This document shows positions 18,936-29,631 of a stretch of 64,000 nucleotides of DNA, in pieces. The DNA is taken from positions 1 to 64,000 of the forward strand of contig NZ_BCTU01000013.1 of NCBI RefSeq assembly GCF_001590925.1, written 5' to 3'. The notes below the pieces were generated by a model. The model did not search any database and was not told the origin of the DNA. It saw only the letters and a program-made list of their open reading frames with translations. Source of the stretch: Serratia plymuthica NBRC 102599. GTDB lineage: Bacteria > Pseudomonadota > Gammaproteobacteria > Enterobacterales > Enterobacteriaceae. How positions within the stretch are numbered: position 1 is the stretch's first letter; each line of letters starts with the position of its first letter. A program made the position numbers and the translations under genes.

Positions 18936-21900
18936 ATGAAAAGAATGTTGATTAACGCAACTCAGCAGGAAGAGTTGCGTGTTGCCCTTGTAGATGGACA
19001 GCGGCTGTATGATTTGGACATTGAAAGCCCAGGTCATGAACAGAAAAAAGCGAATATTTACAAAGGCAAAATCACTCGTATTGAGCCAAGTCTTGAAGCA
19101 GCGTTCGTTGATTACGGCGCAGAACGACATGGTTTCCTCCCTCTTAAAGAAATCGCCCGCGAATACTTCCCAAGTAACTACTCTTCTCATGGTCGCCCGA
19201 ACATCAAAGATGTGCTGCGCGAAGGCCAGGAAGTTATCGTTCAGGTTGACAAAGAAGAACGTGGTAATAAAGGCGCAGCCTTGACCACCTTCATCAGTCT
19301 GGCCGGCAGTTATCTGGTGCTGATGCCGAACAACCCGCGTGCCGGTGGCATTTCCCGCCGCATCGAGGGTGACGACCGTACCGAACTGAAAGAAGCGCTT
19401 TCCTCCCTGCAATTGCCGGATGGCATGGGTCTGATTGTTCGTACCGCGGGCGTTGGCAAATCTGCCGATGCGCTGCAGTGGGACCTGTCTTTCCGTCTGA
19501 AGCATTGGGAAGCCATCAAGAAAGCCGCCGAAGGCCGCCCTGCTCCGTTCCTGATCCATCAGGAAAGCAACGTGATCGTGCGCGCATTCCGTGACTATCT
19601 GCGCCCGGACATCGGCGAAATCCTGATCGATAACCCTAAAGTTCTCGATTTGGCAAAAGAGCACATCGCTGCTCTGGGCCGCCCGGATTTCAGCAGCAAA
19701 ATCAAACTGTACAGCGGTGAAATCCCTCTGTTCAGCCATTACCAAATCGAGTCTCAGATCGAATCCGCCTTCCAGCGTGAAGTTCGCTTGCCTTCCGGCG
19801 GCTCGATCGTCATCGACACTACCGAAGCCTTGACCGCCATCGACATCAACTCCGCGCGAGCAACCCGCGGTGGCGATATCGAAGAAACTGCGTTCAACAC
19901 CAACCTGGAAGCGGCGGACGAAATCGCTCGCCAACTGCGCTTGCGTGACCTTGGCGGCCTGATCGTTATCGACTTCATCGATATGACCCCAGTGCGCCAC
20001 CAACGCGAAGTAGAAAACCGCCTGCGTGACGCAGTGCGTCAGGACCGTGCGCGTATCCAGATCGGCCGCATTTCCCGCTTTGGCCTGCTTGAGATGTCGC
20101 GTCAGCGCCTCAGCCCGTCACTGGGTGAATCCAGTCATCACGTCTGCCCTCGCTGTAACGGCACCGGCACCATCCGTGATAACGAATCGCTGGCACTTTC
20201 CATTCTGCGCCTGATCGAAGAAGAAGCGCTGAAGGAAAATACCAAAGAAGTTCACGCTATCGTGCCGGTTCAGGTCGCATCTTACCTGCTGAACGAAAAA
20301 CGTGAGTCGGTGAGCGCAATCGAAAAACGTCAGGGTGGCGTGAAAGCGATCATCGTGCCGAACGATCAGATGCAAACTCCGCACTACTCCGTGCTGCGTG
20401 TGCGCAAAGGCGAAGAGACTCCAACCCTGAGCTACCTGCTGCCGAAATTGCACGAAGAAGAGATGGCTCAGCCACTGGAAGATGCGCCGATGGAGCGCAA
20501 GCGTCCGGAACAACCGGCTCTGGCTTCGTTCTCTCTGGCGGCTGACGCTCCGCCGCCTGCCGAAGAACCTGTGGCGGTACAGTCCGCTGCTGCCGCTGTC
20601 GTGGCCAAACCAAGCGCCCCAACCGCTGCAAAACCTGGTCTGTTGGGCCGCCTGTTCGGTGGTTTGAAAGCGCTGTTCGCCAGTGAAGAACAACCGGTTG
20701 ATGAAGCCAAACCTGCCGTTGAAGCACCTAAGGCCGAAGGCAACGGTGAAAACCGCCGCCAGGATCGCCGTGGTCAACGCCGTCAGGGTTCTGGCCGTAA
20801 AGAACGTGGTGAACGCGGAGAACGTGGTGAGCGTAGCGATCGTCCTGAACGTGGCGAACGCAAGGAACGCGGCGAAGGCCGTGACAATCGCGAGCGCGAT
20901 AACCGTGAACCACGTGAAAATCGTGAGCCGCGCGACAATCGCAGTGAAGGCCGTGAAACGCGTGAAGTGCGCGATGAACAGCGCCGTAACAACCGCCGCA
21001 ATGCACCGCAGGTTGCCGCACCGGTTGCCGAGGCGCCACAGTCTGAAGAAGCCGCCAAGGCACAGCGTGAAGACCAGCAACAACGCCGTGACCAGCGTGC
21101 CGAACGCCAGCGCCGTCGTCAGGAAGAGAAGCGCCAGGCTCAGCAGGAAGTGGCTGCACTGGAAAGTGTAGACACCAGCACCAACGTTATCAGCGATGAA
21201 GATCTGGAAGAACGCCAGCAGCAAAACATGCAGCGTCGCCAGCGTCGTCCTCTGTCGCAGAAAGTTCGCGTATTGTCCGCGGAAGAAGAACTGCATCGCG
21301 CAGCGGAAGAGCTGCTGGCCCCTAAAGCGCCAGTGGTGAAAACCCAGGACGTGAAACCGGCTCTGGAAGAAGACAGCGTTAAATTGCTGCCAGAAACCCT
21401 TGAGACACCGGCTGAAGATGACGTTCAGGGCGACAACCGCAACGGCGAAAATGGCATGCCACGCCGTTCACGCCGCTCGCCACGCCATCTGCGCGTGAGC
21501 GGTCAGCGCCGTCGCCGTTACCGTGATGAGCGTTACCCTGCCCAGTCGCCAATGCCGTTGGCTGGGGCTTTCGCCTCTCCGGAAATGGCTTCTGGCAAGG
21601 TATGGGTAAGTTACCCTGTAACACAAACAGCACAAGTGATTGAAGAAGCTGAAGTTCAGACCGATGCTACCGAAATCGCTGCCGACAACGTGATGGCACA
21701 ACAAGCTGTCGACGTAGCCGCTCCGGTTATCGCTGAGGCTGCAGCACAAACCATCGCACCGGTAGAAACCGCTGAGGTTGTCATTGCAGAAGAAGCCCAG
21801 CCGGAAGTTGAAACTGTTGCGCCGGTCATTTCGGCTCAATTGGAGGAAACGGCTGCGGTACCGCAGGCTGAGACGCCAGTAGTTGAAGAAGCTACCGTGG

Positions 21901-22307
21901 TTGAAGAGACTACCGTGGTTGAAGAAGCTACGAACGTCGAAGCAGCCCCGGTGGTTGAAGCCGCTGCCGTTGCGGAAGAGACTGCCGTTGTTGTTGAGCC
22001 TGTCGCAGCGCCAGCGCCGATCATCGTTGAGGCCGTACCTGTTCAGGAAGCTGCTGCTCCGGTTGTTGTTGCAGAAAAACCGCCGGTTGTTCAGCAGCCA
22101 GCGCCGGTGCAGGGTACACTCTATAAACATATCGCCACAGCGCCAATGACCAAGGCCCCAGCGCCGGCTTACGAGCCGGAAGAGCAGAAAGGCAGCGATT
22201 GGCAACGCCCTTCCTTCAATTTCGAAGGTAAAGGCTCGGCGGGGGGTCATGCTGCGGTGAATCAAGCCACAGCGCCGGCAACCAAACCGCAGCCGGTTAA
22301 CGAATAA
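18936..22307 (+). CDS. rne: Ribonuclease E
   Basis: 1123 aa, longer than E. coli RNase E (1061). Essential endonuclease for mRNA decay and rRNA/tRNA processing; scaffold of the RNA degradosome at the inner membrane. The catalytic half (about 1-520) has the S1 domain, the [19 protein letters not shown] stretch with the DNase I-like metal aspartate and the zinc-link [25 protein letters not shown] is the membrane-targeting amphipathic helix. An Arg/Glu/Asp-rich RNA-binding region follows ([17 protein letters not shown]), then a VVEEAT-type low-complexity stretch, and a tail like the PNPase-binding end. The noncatalytic half is where the extra length lies. Confidence 0.97.
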   Translation: MKRMLINATQQEELRVALVDGQRLYDLDIESPGHEQKKANIYKGKITRIEPSLEAAFVDYGAERHGFLPLKEIAREYFPSNYSSHGRPNIKDVLREGQEVIVQVDKEERGNKGAALTTFISLAGSYLVLMPNNPRAGGISRRIEGDDRTELKEALSSLQLPDGMGLIVRTAGVGKSADALQWDLSFRLKHWEAIKKAAEGRPAPFLIHQESNVIVRAFRDYLRPDIGEILIDNPKVLDLAKEHIAALGRPDFSSKIKLYSGEIPLFSHYQIESQIESAFQREVRLPSGGSIVIDTTEALTAIDINSARATRGGDIEETAFNTNLEAADEIARQLRLRDLGGLIVIDFIDMTPVRHQREVENRLRDAVRQDRARIQIGRISRFGLLEMSRQRLSPSLGESSHHVCPRCNGTGTIRDNESLALSILRLIEEEALKENTKEVHAIVPVQVASYLLNEKRESVSAIEKRQGGVKAIIVPNDQMQTPHYSVLRVRKGEETPTLSYLLPKLHEEEMAQPLEDAPMERKRPEQPALASFSLAADAPPPAEEPVAVQSAAAAVVAKPSAPTAAKPGLLGRLFGGLKALFASEEQPVDEAKPAVEAPKAEGNGENRRQDRRGQRRQGSGRKERGERGERGERSDRPERGERKERGEGRDNRERDNREPRENREPRDNRSEGRETREVRDEQRRNNRRNAPQVAAPVAEAPQSEEAAKAQREDQQQRRDQRAERQRRRQEEKRQAQQEVAALESVDTSTNVISDEDLEERQQQNMQRRQRRPLSQKVRVLSAEEELHRAAEELLAPKAPVVKTQDVKPALEEDSVKLLPETLETPAEDDVQGDNRNGENGMPRRSRRSPRHLRVSGQRRRRYRDERYPAQSPMPLAGAFASPEMASGKVWVSYPVTQTAQVIEEAEVQTDATEIAADNVMAQQAVDVAAPVIAEAAAQTIAPVETAEVVIAEEAQPEVETVAPVISAQLEETAAVPQAETPVVEEATVVEETTVVEEATNVEAAPVVEAAAVAEETAVVVEPVAAPAPIIVEAVPVQEAAAPVVVAEKPPVVQQPAPVQGTLYKHIATAPMTKAPAPAYEPEEQKGSDWQRPSFNFEGKGSAGGHAAVNQATAPATKPQPVNE

Positions 22308-22328
22308 GTTAATCTGCTCCGATAAAAA

Positions 22329-22352
22329 AACCCGCCAAATGGCGGGTTTTTT
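22329..22352 (+). terminator. Rho-independent terminator of rne
   Basis: Stem AACCCGCC/GGCGGGTT, loop AAAT, followed by a T run. An A run precedes it, so it may also end the convergent monooxygenase transcript. Confidence 0.85.
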
Positions 22353-22369
22353 CTTGTCAAAAAATCGGT

Positions 22370-22657
22370 TCAGGCAATTTTTTTCAATTGTTTGATATCC
22401 AGCAAGTCCAGCTTGCCGTCGAGCTGGCTGACAAACTGTTTAAAGTGCTCGGTGGCGTTGTGTTTTTCCAACGCTTCTGCGCTTGCCCAACGCTCGAAGA
22501 ACACGAAGGTGCCAGGCTGTTCCAGATCGCGGTGCAGATCATACTGCAGATTGCCCAGCTCCTGACGGCTTGGTTCTATAATCTCATGCACAGTGTCGCT
22601 GACTGCGGACACAAATTCAGGTTTCGCCTGCAGGGTGGCAATAACTCGTACTTCCAT
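22370..22657 (-). CDS. ABM-domain (antibiotic biosynthesis monooxygenase-like) protein
   Basis: 95 aa from MEVRVIATLQ, chosen because GGGAGAAAGAA sits just upstream. Small dimeric ABM fold like E. coli YgiN (quinol monooxygenase): VFFERWASAEALEKH and HFKQFVSQLDG are typical. Family members act on quinones or only bind small molecules, so the substrate is unknown. A lone gene convergent with rne and divergent from pyrC; E. coli lacks it at this locus. Confidence 0.8.
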   Translation of the reverse strand: MEVRVIATLQAKPEFVSAVSDTVHEIIEPSRQELGNLQYDLHRDLEQPGTFVFFERWASAEALEKHNATEHFKQFVSQLDGKLDLLDIKQLKKIA

Positions 22658-22881
22658 TTCTTTCTCCCATTCCACATGATAAACGTTGATAACCCAGCAG
22701 TTATGACGCGGGGATCGTTAAAATCCCTGTCACTATGCGCCCGAAAGCCAATTGATTTCAACTTGGCGTGAACAAACAGATGCATCAAAGACGCTTTCCG
22801 CTTATCCTTACACCCCGGCGTGAATAACCCCCATTATTCGCTTTTATATAGACGTGTTTCTGACCGCCGGAGCCTTGCAAC

Positions 22882-23928
22882 ATGACCGCACAACCTCAAG
22901 CCCTGACAATCCGCCGCCCTGACGACTGGCACATCCATCTGCGTGATGACGACATGCTGAAAACGGTTCTGCCCTATACCAGTCAGGTATTTGGCCGGGC
23001 GATTGTGATGCCGAATCTGGCTCCGCCAATCACTACCGTAGAGGCTGCACGGGCCTATCGTGACCGCATTCTGGCCGCAGTTCCTCAGGATCACGATTTC
23101 ACCCCATTAATGACCTGCTACCTGACCAACTCGCTGGCCGCCGCCGAATTGGTCAACGGCTTTGAGCAAGGCGTGTTCACCGCCGCCAAGTTGTATCCTG
23201 CCAACGCCACCACCAACTCCAGCCACGGTGTCAGCGATGTGAAAGGTATTTACCCGCTGTTTGAACAAATGCAGAAAATCGGTATGCCGCTGCTGATCCA
23301 CGGTGAAGTGACCGACGCAGCCGTAGATATCTTCGATCGCGAGGCGCGTTTTATTGAACAGGTTATGGAGCCAATCCGCCGGCAGTTCCCGGAGTTGAAA
23401 ATCGTCTTCGAGCACATCACGACCAAAGAAGCGGCTCAATATGTGCAGGAAGGCAATCGTTTCCTTAGCGCCACTATCACACCGCAGCACCTGATGTTTA
23501 ACCGCAATCATATGCTGGTTGGTGGTATCCGCCCGCACCTGTTCTGCCTGCCGATCCTGAAACGCAACATTCATCAGGATGCGCTGCGTAAAGCAGTCGC
23601 CAGCGGTTCCGAGCGCTTCTTCCTCGGCACCGACTCGGCGCCGCATGCCAAGCACCGCAAAGAGTCAAGCTGTGGCTGTGCCGGTGTATTTAACGCCCCG
23701 AATGCCATCCCGGCCTATGCCAGCGTATTCGAACAACTGGGCGCGCTGGAGCATCTGGAGGCCTTCTGCTCGCTGAACGGCCCACGTTTTTATGGCCTGC
23801 CGGTTAATGCCGACTTTATCGAACTGCAACGTGTGCCGACGACGCAACCGGAAGAGATAGCCATGGGTAACGAAACGGTTGTGCCATTCCTGGCTGGGGA
23901 GACCCTGAGCTGGTCCGTGAAGGCGTAA
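22882..23928 (+). CDS. pyrC: Dihydroorotase
   Basis: 348 aa. Cyclises carbamoyl-aspartate to dihydroorotate in pyrimidine synthesis. Zinc ligands: the HIHLRDDD motif, the carboxylated lysine in [21 protein letters not shown] and FEHITT; the catalytic aspartate is in GTDSAPHAK. Class II (E. coli-like) length. In E. coli the flagellar and mviN-rimJ genes separate pyrC from rne; here pyrC follows rne and one small gene. Confidence 0.97.
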   Translation: MTAQPQALTIRRPDDWHIHLRDDDMLKTVLPYTSQVFGRAIVMPNLAPPITTVEAARAYRDRILAAVPQDHDFTPLMTCYLTNSLAAAELVNGFEQGVFTAAKLYPANATTNSSHGVSDVKGIYPLFEQMQKIGMPLLIHGEVTDAAVDIFDREARFIEQVMEPIRRQFPELKIVFEHITTKEAAQYVQEGNRFLSATITPQHLMFNRNHMLVGGIRPHLFCLPILKRNIHQDALRKAVASGSERFFLGTDSAPHAKHRKESSCGCAGVFNAPNAIPAYASVFEQLGALEHLEAFCSLNGPRFYGLPVNADFIELQRVPTTQPEEIAMGNETVVPFLAGETLSWSVKA

Positions 23929-23969
23929 AATCTTTTTTAACGCAACCTCTTGCTCCCGCACGAACTTAA

Positions 23970-23985
23970 CTGTATAAATAACCAG
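23970..23985 (+). promoter_or_regulatory. LexA box of dinI
   Basis: CTGTATAAATAACCAG, 21 bp upstream of the dinI ATG. It fits CTGT-N8-ACAG with one mismatch and matches the E. coli dinI operator as I recall it. SOS induction of dinI is expected. Confidence 0.85.
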
Positions 23986-24006
23986 TAAATCGCTTCGGGG
24001 GCAATC

Positions 24007-24246
24007 ATGCGTGTTGAAGTCACTATAGATAAAACCAGACCGCTACCGCCAGGGGCAATTGAAGCCCTGACCGGCGAGCTGGGCAAGCGGGTAAATCGTC
24101 AATTTCCAGATGCCGTAGTTCAGGTACGTTATGCCGGTTCTAACGGGCTTTCTGTGCTTGGCGGCCTAAAAACGGATAAAGACCTTATCGCTGAAATCCT
24201 CCAGGAAACCTGGGAAAGCGCAGACGAGTGGTTCAGCGCAGAATAA
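24007..24246 (+). CDS. dinI: DNA-damage-inducible protein DinI
   Basis: 79 aa (E. coli 81). Binds RecA filaments and tunes RecA-driven cleavage of LexA and UmuD. MRVEVTIDKTRPLPPGAIEA and the acidic C-terminal helix EILQETWESADEWF are conserved. Preceded by a good LexA box and GGGG ribosome binding site. Confidence 0.96.
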   Translation: MRVEVTIDKTRPLPPGAIEALTGELGKRVNRQFPDAVVQVRYAGSNGLSVLGGLKTDKDLIAEILQETWESADEWFSAE

Positions 24247-24264
24247 CACTGCAATGCTGTTTTT

Positions 24265-24291
24265 GCCGGGGGGTCGCTCCCCGGCTTTTTT
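24265..24291 (+). terminator. Terminator of dinI
   Basis: Stem GCCGGGG/CCCCGGC with a 7-nt loop and a TTTTTT tail. Confidence 0.85.
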
Positions 24292-24387
24292 GCCTTTGAA
24301 ACCGCGCTCACCTCCCCCCTTCAATTTATGCTGGAAGAAATGCCTTATCTGGTCTGTACTGAATGTTTTTAACAGGAGGTGTTTGAC

Positions 24388-24660
24388 ATGGCCCCGGACA
24401 AGATAAAATCCGAAGAAACGATGACCTTTGGCGAGCTGCTGGCGCTGATTGGCGATCAAAAACGGCGCTTGAACGTATTGGAAGTTGCGTTCTCCTATCT
24501 GGCTTTTGGTCTGGATGACAAAGCCAATCAATTGCTGATCCACAGCCTGAAACTGGAAGCGCAAAATCAGAATCGCGATGCCGAAACGCAGCAGCATTTC
24601 GCGCATCTGGCCGCCGAGCTTGAGAAACGGTTACACAGCGCCCCTCCTGATACTGAATGA
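24388..24660 (+). CDS. Conserved-looking helical protein of unknown function
   Basis: 90 aa. ATG chosen because AGGAGG ends eight bases before it; a GTG nine bases upstream is less likely. Predicted mostly helical with heptad-like stretches (TFGELLALIGDQKRRLNVLE and AHLAAELEKRLHSAP). No signal peptide or membrane segment. I do not recognise the family. It lies alone between dinI and bssS. Confidence 0.7.
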   Translation: MAPDKIKSEETMTFGELLALIGDQKRRLNVLEVAFSYLAFGLDDKANQLLIHSLKLEAQNQNRDAETQQHFAHLAAELEKRLHSAPPDTE

Positions 24661-24847
24661 TTGCCGCATGCCCGTCACGCAGGCCTCCTTGGCCAGCCAG
24701 TAGAATAATTATATTTATTTTGCAAAAAAGGATGGAAAAGCTCCACCGCAGAAACCATATGCGTATACTGTAATTGCTCACATGATGATGAGCCGCATTG
24801 ATCCTCGTTAGTCACTCACGTTAGTTACTACTCAATAAGGGGTCTTT

Positions 24848-25102
24848 ATGGACAGAAATGATGAAGTAATTCAGACACACCCGCTTGTTGGTTGGGATAT
24901 TAGTACTGTCGACGTTTATGACGCCATGATGATACGCCTTCATTACCTGTCTTCACTAGACCAGACGCCAGAAGAAGCCCAAGTAGACAGAACGCTTTGG
25001 TTAACTACAGATGTCGCACGCCAATTAATCAATATTTTAGAAGCCGGCATTGCCAAGATTGAAGCAACGGATTACCAGGACCTTGATCGTAAAAAACACT
25101 AA
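24848..25102 (+). CDS. bssS: Biofilm regulator BssS
   Basis: 84 aa, identical in length to E. coli BssS (YceP). Linked in E. coli to biofilm formation through indole and AI-2 related regulation; the mechanism is unclear. THPLVGWDISTVDVYDAMMI and LTTDVARQLINILEAGI are diagnostic. AAGGGG precedes the start. Confidence 0.93.
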   Translation: MDRNDEVIQTHPLVGWDISTVDVYDAMMIRLHYLSSLDQTPEEAQVDRTLWLTTDVARQLINILEAGIAKIEATDYQDLDRKKH

Positions 25103-25123
25103 TTTACTGCTCCAAAAAGCCTA

Positions 25124-25155
25124 AGGCGCCAGCGATTATCTCTGGCGCCTTTTTC
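25124..25155 (+). terminator. Terminator of bssS
   Basis: Perfect 9-bp stem AGGCGCCAG/CTGGCGCCT, 9-nt loop, then TTTTTC. Confidence 0.85.
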
Positions 25156-25246
25156 TTTGCCGGCACAACGGCGCAACGGGTGCATTGCTGCGCCCAACCT
25201 TTTATCATAGCCCGATAAGAAACGTATATCAGAGAGGTTACGGCAC

Positions 25247-26362
25247 GTGGAATATGACTTAATTGTTGTGGGCAGCGGTTCGGTAGGCGCAGCGGCGGGT
25301 TACTATGCTACGAGATCCGGCTTGAAAGTATTAATGATCGACAGCGCGATGCCCCCACACCGTAACGGCAGCCACCACGGCGATACACGAATCATCCGCC
25401 ATGCCTATGGCGAAGGTGAAAAGTATGTGCCACTGATTCTGCGCGCCCAGGCCCTGTGGAACGCACTGATTCAGCAAACCGGCGAAGAACTGTTTCAGGC
25501 CTGCGGAGTACTGAACCTCGGGCCGCAGCATTCTGAATTCATCAGCAATGCCCAACACAGCGCGCAAAAATTCCGCCTCAACACGCAAAACCTCAGTACA
25601 GAACAGATCAACCAGCGTTGGCCCGAATTCAACGCGCCTGAAGGTTATATTGGCGTGTTTGAACCTGATGCCGGGTTCCTGCGCTCGGAACAGGCCGTCG
25701 CCTGCCTGATCAAACTGGCTAATGAAGCCGGGTGCAGCCAACTGTTCAATTGCCCCGTCAGCGCAGTGGAACCTATTAATGGCGGTGTCGAAGTCGTCAC
25801 CTCTGAAGGCCGCTTCCGGGGCCGAAAAGCAGTGGTTACCGCCGGCACCTGGGTAAAAGCGCTGCTGCCGCAGTTACCTATCGTACCACTGCGAAAAGTA
25901 TTTTCATGGCATCAGGCGGATGGCCGTTACAGCGTCAATAACCGTTTCCCGGCTTTTACCGTTGAGGCTCAGGACGGCAACCATTATTACGGTTTTCCCG
26001 CCGATAACGACGGGCTGAAAGTGGGTAAGCATGACGGCGGCCAGGAGATGGATGCGCCAGAGCAACGCAAACCTTTCGGCAGTTTTACCAGTGATGGCAC
26101 TGAAGTCTTCCAATTCCTGCGCCAATTTTTACCGGGTGTAGGGGTATGTTTACATGGGGAAGCATGCAGTTACGATATGAGTCCGGATGAAGATTTTATT
26201 ATCGATACCGTCCCGGGATGCGATCGACTGATGGTCATCAGCGGTCTGAGCGGCCATGGTTTCAAGTTTGCCAGCGTGTTGGGCGAGATCGCCGCCCTGT
26301 TTGCCGAAGATAAAAACCCGCCAGTAGACATCTCACCCTTTGCGCTAAAACGTTTTAATTAA
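25247..26362 (+). CDS. solA: N-methyl-L-tryptophan oxidase (sarcosine-oxidase family)
   Basis: 371 aa (E. coli SolA 372). Flavoenzyme oxidising N-methyl amino acids, giving H2O2 and formaldehyde. [18 protein letters not shown] is the FAD-binding loop. [15 protein letters not shown] is a family signature. The cysteine in [14 protein letters not shown] is the covalent FAD attachment site. GTG start, supported by GAGAGG and by E. coli alignment. Confidence 0.93.
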   Translation: MEYDLIVVGSGSVGAAAGYYATRSGLKVLMIDSAMPPHRNGSHHGDTRIIRHAYGEGEKYVPLILRAQALWNALIQQTGEELFQACGVLNLGPQHSEFISNAQHSAQKFRLNTQNLSTEQINQRWPEFNAPEGYIGVFEPDAGFLRSEQAVACLIKLANEAGCSQLFNCPVSAVEPINGGVEVVTSEGRFRGRKAVVTAGTWVKALLPQLPIVPLRKVFSWHQADGRYSVNNRFPAFTVEAQDGNHYYGFPADNDGLKVGKHDGGQEMDAPEQRKPFGSFTSDGTEVFQFLRQFLPGVGVCLHGEACSYDMSPDEDFIIDTVPGCDRLMVISGLSGHGFKFASVLGEIAALFAEDKNPPVDISPFALKRFN

Positions 26363-26585
26363 CCTTTTCCCATTCACTAACCGCACCCGTTAACCCGCGC
26401 GGGCTGCGGTTTCCCCCTCGGTTACAATTCACCACGTCTATAACTCATTAAAAAATCATATAAAAAATCTGGCAACGGAAATTTCTGACACAAGTATCCG
26501 GATTTCCGAATTGATCCTCTATGGTGTAAGTCTTATTTTACAGCTGATATGCCCAAGTAATTTTTCGATCAACAAGGACGTCACC

Positions 26586-27212
26586 ATGAAACTGCTTGTC
26601 GTGGACGAATGCTGCTTCACCCGGGTCGGAATCGACAACTATTTTTCTGACCATGTTTTCGCTCAGACCACCTGTTGTCACAGCATTGAGCAGGCGATGC
26701 CGCTTCTGAGCAGTTACCAGCCGAGCCACATCCTGGTAAACCTGACCAAGCATTGCCGCTATAACGACGACGATACTCAGTTGCAGGCTTTTATTGAGGC
26801 CAGCCCCTCGGCGCTGCTGTTTATTTATCTGGACACGCCTTATCCCTACAGCGAAACACCGATGCGCATCGCTGATAACGCCTTCCTGTTCAACAAAAGT
26901 ATTTTGCCCGTTACCCTGCGTATGCTGAGGGAAAAACCTGTTGCACTGATGGATCGTGGCGTTGAACACTCCCTGTTCAGCCCGCAAGAACTGACGGTGA
27001 TGAAACACTGGATGGCGGAAATGCCGAATTACCGTATCGCGAAAAAGCTGCAAATCAGCTCACACACGGTTTATGTTCACAAACGCCATATCACGGAAAA
27101 AATCAACGCCCGCAACCGCTTGGAGTTTTACTCTCTCTATAACGTACTGCGTTATTTCTACCCGCCAAGCGCGCCGGCCGCCCCGATGTCGCTGTCTCTG
27201 CTGGCCGTATGA
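26586..27212 (+). CDS. RcsA/BglJ-like LuxR-type transcriptional regulator
   Basis: 208 aa from MKLLVVDECC, after AAGGACG. The N-terminal receiver-like domain lacks the acidic pocket of true response regulators, as in RcsA and BglJ. The C-terminal LuxR helix-turn-helix is clear: SPQELTVMKHWMAEMPNYRI and SSHTVYVHKRHITEK. It probably acts by pairing with RcsB, an inference from the family. Located between solA and yceO in a place with no regulator in E. coli. Confidence 0.8.
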   Translation: MKLLVVDECCFTRVGIDNYFSDHVFAQTTCCHSIEQAMPLLSSYQPSHILVNLTKHCRYNDDDTQLQAFIEASPSALLFIYLDTPYPYSETPMRIADNAFLFNKSILPVTLRMLREKPVALMDRGVEHSLFSPQELTVMKHWMAEMPNYRIAKKLQISSHTVYVHKRHITEKINARNRLEFYSLYNVLRYFYPPSAPAAPMSLSLLAV

Positions 27213-27324
27213 CTTGTTCAAAGAGGTGAAACTCACCTCTGATCCCACACTTTGCCCTATCGCAGTATTAACGTTGGCTACAAAAATACTATAATCAGCG
27301 GTCCTAACCTTTTGGCTGCTTAGA

Positions 27325-27441
27325 ATGCTAAACAAAATACTGTCGGCGATCGTCAACAATGTACGCGAACATCTGGTGCTGTACCTCTGTCTGTGGCTAC
27401 TGGTGCTAGCGCTTGATGTCTATTTCTTCTTTATGGCCTGA
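27325..27441 (+). CDS. yceO: Small membrane protein YceO
   Basis: 38 aa, read directly from the DNA. VNNVREHLVLYLCLWLLVLA matches E. coli YceO (INNIREHLMLYLFLWGLLA) and lies next to solA as there. One membrane helix of about 20 residues follows a charged N-terminal piece. Function in E. coli is unsettled. No strong Shine-Dalgarno is visible. Confidence 0.75.
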   Translation: MLNKILSAIVNNVREHLVLYLCLWLLVLALDVYFFFMA

Positions 27442-27562
27442 ATGACCTGACTCAAGGCGCTACGTCAACCTTCCCCGTTTGTGTTTCAGGCGTTTCTGAG
27501 CCCCCGGCAGATTGTCGTCACGGACGCGCTACGCGCCCGCTCTCCCCCTTTCTGATTTTTCT

Positions 27563-28615
27563 TTACTCCGAGGTGACTTTCTTGCCCGGCCGACCATCGC
27601 CGAGGATAACGGCCATTTTATGCCCCCCTTCAGTGGTTTCCAGCGCGATGCGGGCAATAATAGTCAGCGGTACCGAGAGCAACATGCCTACCGGCCCCAT
27701 CAGCCATCCCCAGAAAATCAGCGAAAGAAAGACCACCAGCGTCGACAACCCCAGCCCTCGCCCCATGATCCTCGGCTCCAGCATATTGCCAATCACCAGA
27801 TTGATCATGATAAAGCCCCCCGCCACCACTAACGCATCACCAAAGCCGTTAAACAACAGGGCCTGAATCAATGGAGGAATGGCGGCGATCACCGAACCGA
27901 TATTGGGAATATAATTCAGCAAAAATGCCAGTAACCCCCAGATAAATGCAAAACGTACGCCGACCGCAGCAAGGAACACCCAGACAATAATCCCGGTCGC
28001 CAGACTGATCGCCGTTTTGATCACCAGATAACGGGTCACCCCCTCCAGCGCACGCTGAATATTGGCAATCCCCTCACTGGGCTTGTCCAGCGCCTGTTGC
28101 AGCTTGTAAGGCAGCAACTGTACTTCAAACAACATAAACACCACGGTCATCAGCAGCAGGAAGATATTGGTCATAGCGCCGGAAAGGTGGCTCAGCAGAC
28201 GAGTGACCAGGTTCATCGCTGCGCTTGGGTCGACATACTGCAGCATCGCCACGGTGGACAGGGTAATGTTGAAACGATCGGCGTAATGTTGCAGCTCGCG
28301 CAGTTTTTCCATCATCATGCCGCGGTATTGCGGCAATGAACGGGCAAGCTCATTCAACGAGGCACCCAGCATGCCGATAAACAGCATCAGCACTACCACC
28401 ACGGCCACCACCAATAAGCTAACCCCCAACACACGCGGTATCCGCCAGCGTTCGAGTTGCGCCACCAGCGGGTTCAGTATCATCGCCAGAAATACCGCCA
28501 GCATGAACGGCACCACGATGTCTGCCGCCGCTTTAATACCGGCAAGGATAATCACCAGCATCGCCAACATAATGGCCAGACGCAGGCTGCGATCGGTCAA
28601 AAGGGTTCGGCCCAT
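27563..28615 (-). CDS. tqsA: AI-2E family transporter, TqsA-like
   Basis: 350 aa. Inner-membrane protein with about eight helices; E. coli TqsA exports the signal AI-2. Strong match in [20 protein letters not shown] and the [20 protein letters not shown] block. Start at [11 protein letters not shown]; a further-upstream ATG (28648) was rejected. Functional assignment to AI-2 export is by homology only; paralogues transport other ions or solutes. Confidence 0.85.
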   Translation of the reverse strand: MGRTLLTDRSLRLAIMLAMLVIILAGIKAAADIVVPFMLAVFLAMILNPLVAQLERWRIPRVLGVSLLVVAVVVVLMLFIGMLGASLNELARSLPQYRGMMMEKLRELQHYADRFNITLSTVAMLQYVDPSAAMNLVTRLLSHLSGAMTNIFLLLMTVVFMLFEVQLLPYKLQQALDKPSEGIANIQRALEGVTRYLVIKTAISLATGIIVWVFLAAVGVRFAFIWGLLAFLLNYIPNIGSVIAAIPPLIQALLFNGFGDALVVAGGFIMINLVIGNMLEPRIMGRGLGLSTLVVFLSLIFWGWLMGPVGMLLSVPLTIIARIALETTEGGHKMAVILGDGRPGKKVTSE

Positions 28616-29053
28616 GACATTTCCTTTGTATTGACAATCCAGGCCCACAGGGCCGCCAGATGCCTCTTATGTTAGCAAACTCTGCCGCTGCAGCGCAGGT
28701 AAACTGCCGATAAACACCAGCCAGCAAGAAAATCCGCACCCTTGCCAAAATCAGACTGGAAATAATCGACGCTCTTTGCTAGCGGATTATTTGTTAAGAA
28801 AAAGACCGCATTTACGTAAAATGACAAAAGCTGACAGAAATAAATAAAATGATTTTATTTCAATGGGTAACGAACAAAACAAATTCAAATGACGATATTC
28901 ACTACGACGATTTCACTGATTAACTTCCCGCAATCTCCCGCAAATTCACTGATTAATATTCTAAAGAAGTAACATAGTTAAATTTATTATTGATTTTATG
29001 TTTCTTAAAGTTTAATTATTGCACCCAGAAAATGATGAATGTAAGGAAACAAG
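28616..29053. promoter_or_regulatory. 438-bp gap with tandem repeats and a palindrome upstream of yceJ-yceI
   Basis: No gene seen. It separates divergent tqsA and yceJ and turns AT-rich after 28760. It holds a perfect palindrome AAATAAAAT-G-ATTTTATTT (28842-28860), TTCACTGATTAA twice (28912-28923 and 28945-28956, 33 bp apart) and CCCGCAA twice (28927-28933 and 28937-28943, 10 bp apart). Whole-turn spacing suggests a regulator binding one DNA face near the yceJI promoter. Confidence 0.5.
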
Positions 29054-29608
29054 ATGCTTTGGAAAAATACCGCCAGCCGTTTTGGCCATATTTCAGTGCT
29101 AATCCATTGGCTGGTTGCGCTGACGGTTTACGGCATGTTTGCCCTGGGCTTGTGGATGGTCACACTGGGCTATTACGATGTCTGGTACCACCAGGCACCG
29201 GAAATCCATAAAAGCATCGGTACACTGTTGTTCATCGTCATGGTGGTTCGGGTGATCTGGCGTTTCGTTTCACCGCCGCCAAAACCGCTGGCCAGCTACA
29301 GTCGTTTTACTCGCGTCAGTGCGATACTGGCTCATATCGCGCTGTATGTCGTGTTGTTCAGCATCCTGATCAGCGGCTATCTGATTTCCACCGCCGACGG
29401 CCAGGCGATCAGCGTTTTCGGCTGGTTCGACATCCCCGCCACCGTCACCGGCATGGCTGAACAGGCCGATACCGCCGGCACTATCCACCTTTATCTGGCC
29501 TGGACCGTCGTCGTGCTCTCGCTACTGCACGGCCTGGCTGCGCTTAAACATCACTTTATTGATCGTGATGTGACTTTGAAACGGATGCTGGGTAGCAGCG
29601 CCGATTAA
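29054..29608 (+). CDS. yceJ: Cytochrome b561 family protein YceJ
   Basis: 184 aa, four membrane helices. Cytochrome b561/superoxide oxidase family; transfers electrons between superoxide or other donors and quinone. Candidate haem histidines lie in [35 protein letters not shown], the third helix and [23 protein letters not shown] precedes the ATG. Followed at 23 bp by yceI, as in E. coli, so one operon. Confidence 0.92.
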   Translation: MLWKNTASRFGHISVLIHWLVALTVYGMFALGLWMVTLGYYDVWYHQAPEIHKSIGTLLFIVMVVRVIWRFVSPPPKPLASYSRFTRVSAILAHIALYVVLFSILISGYLISTADGQAISVFGWFDIPATVTGMAEQADTAGTIHLYLAWTVVVLSLLHGLAALKHHFIDRDVTLKRMLGSSAD

Positions 29609-29631
29609 CCTTTGGATTTATGGAGATTGCT

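Noticed and set aside
18885-20003. Long minus-strand frames antisense to rne
   Set aside because: They mirror the high-GC third positions of a strongly conserved gene and have no family match.
20118-21296. 392-codon Phe-rich frame antisense to rne
   Set aside because: Complement of the Glu-rich RNase E tail, hence Phe-rich; no start signals.
22770-22881. PurR box before pyrC
   Set aside because: Only a half-match to ACGCAAACGTTTGCGT is present, so no operator is called.
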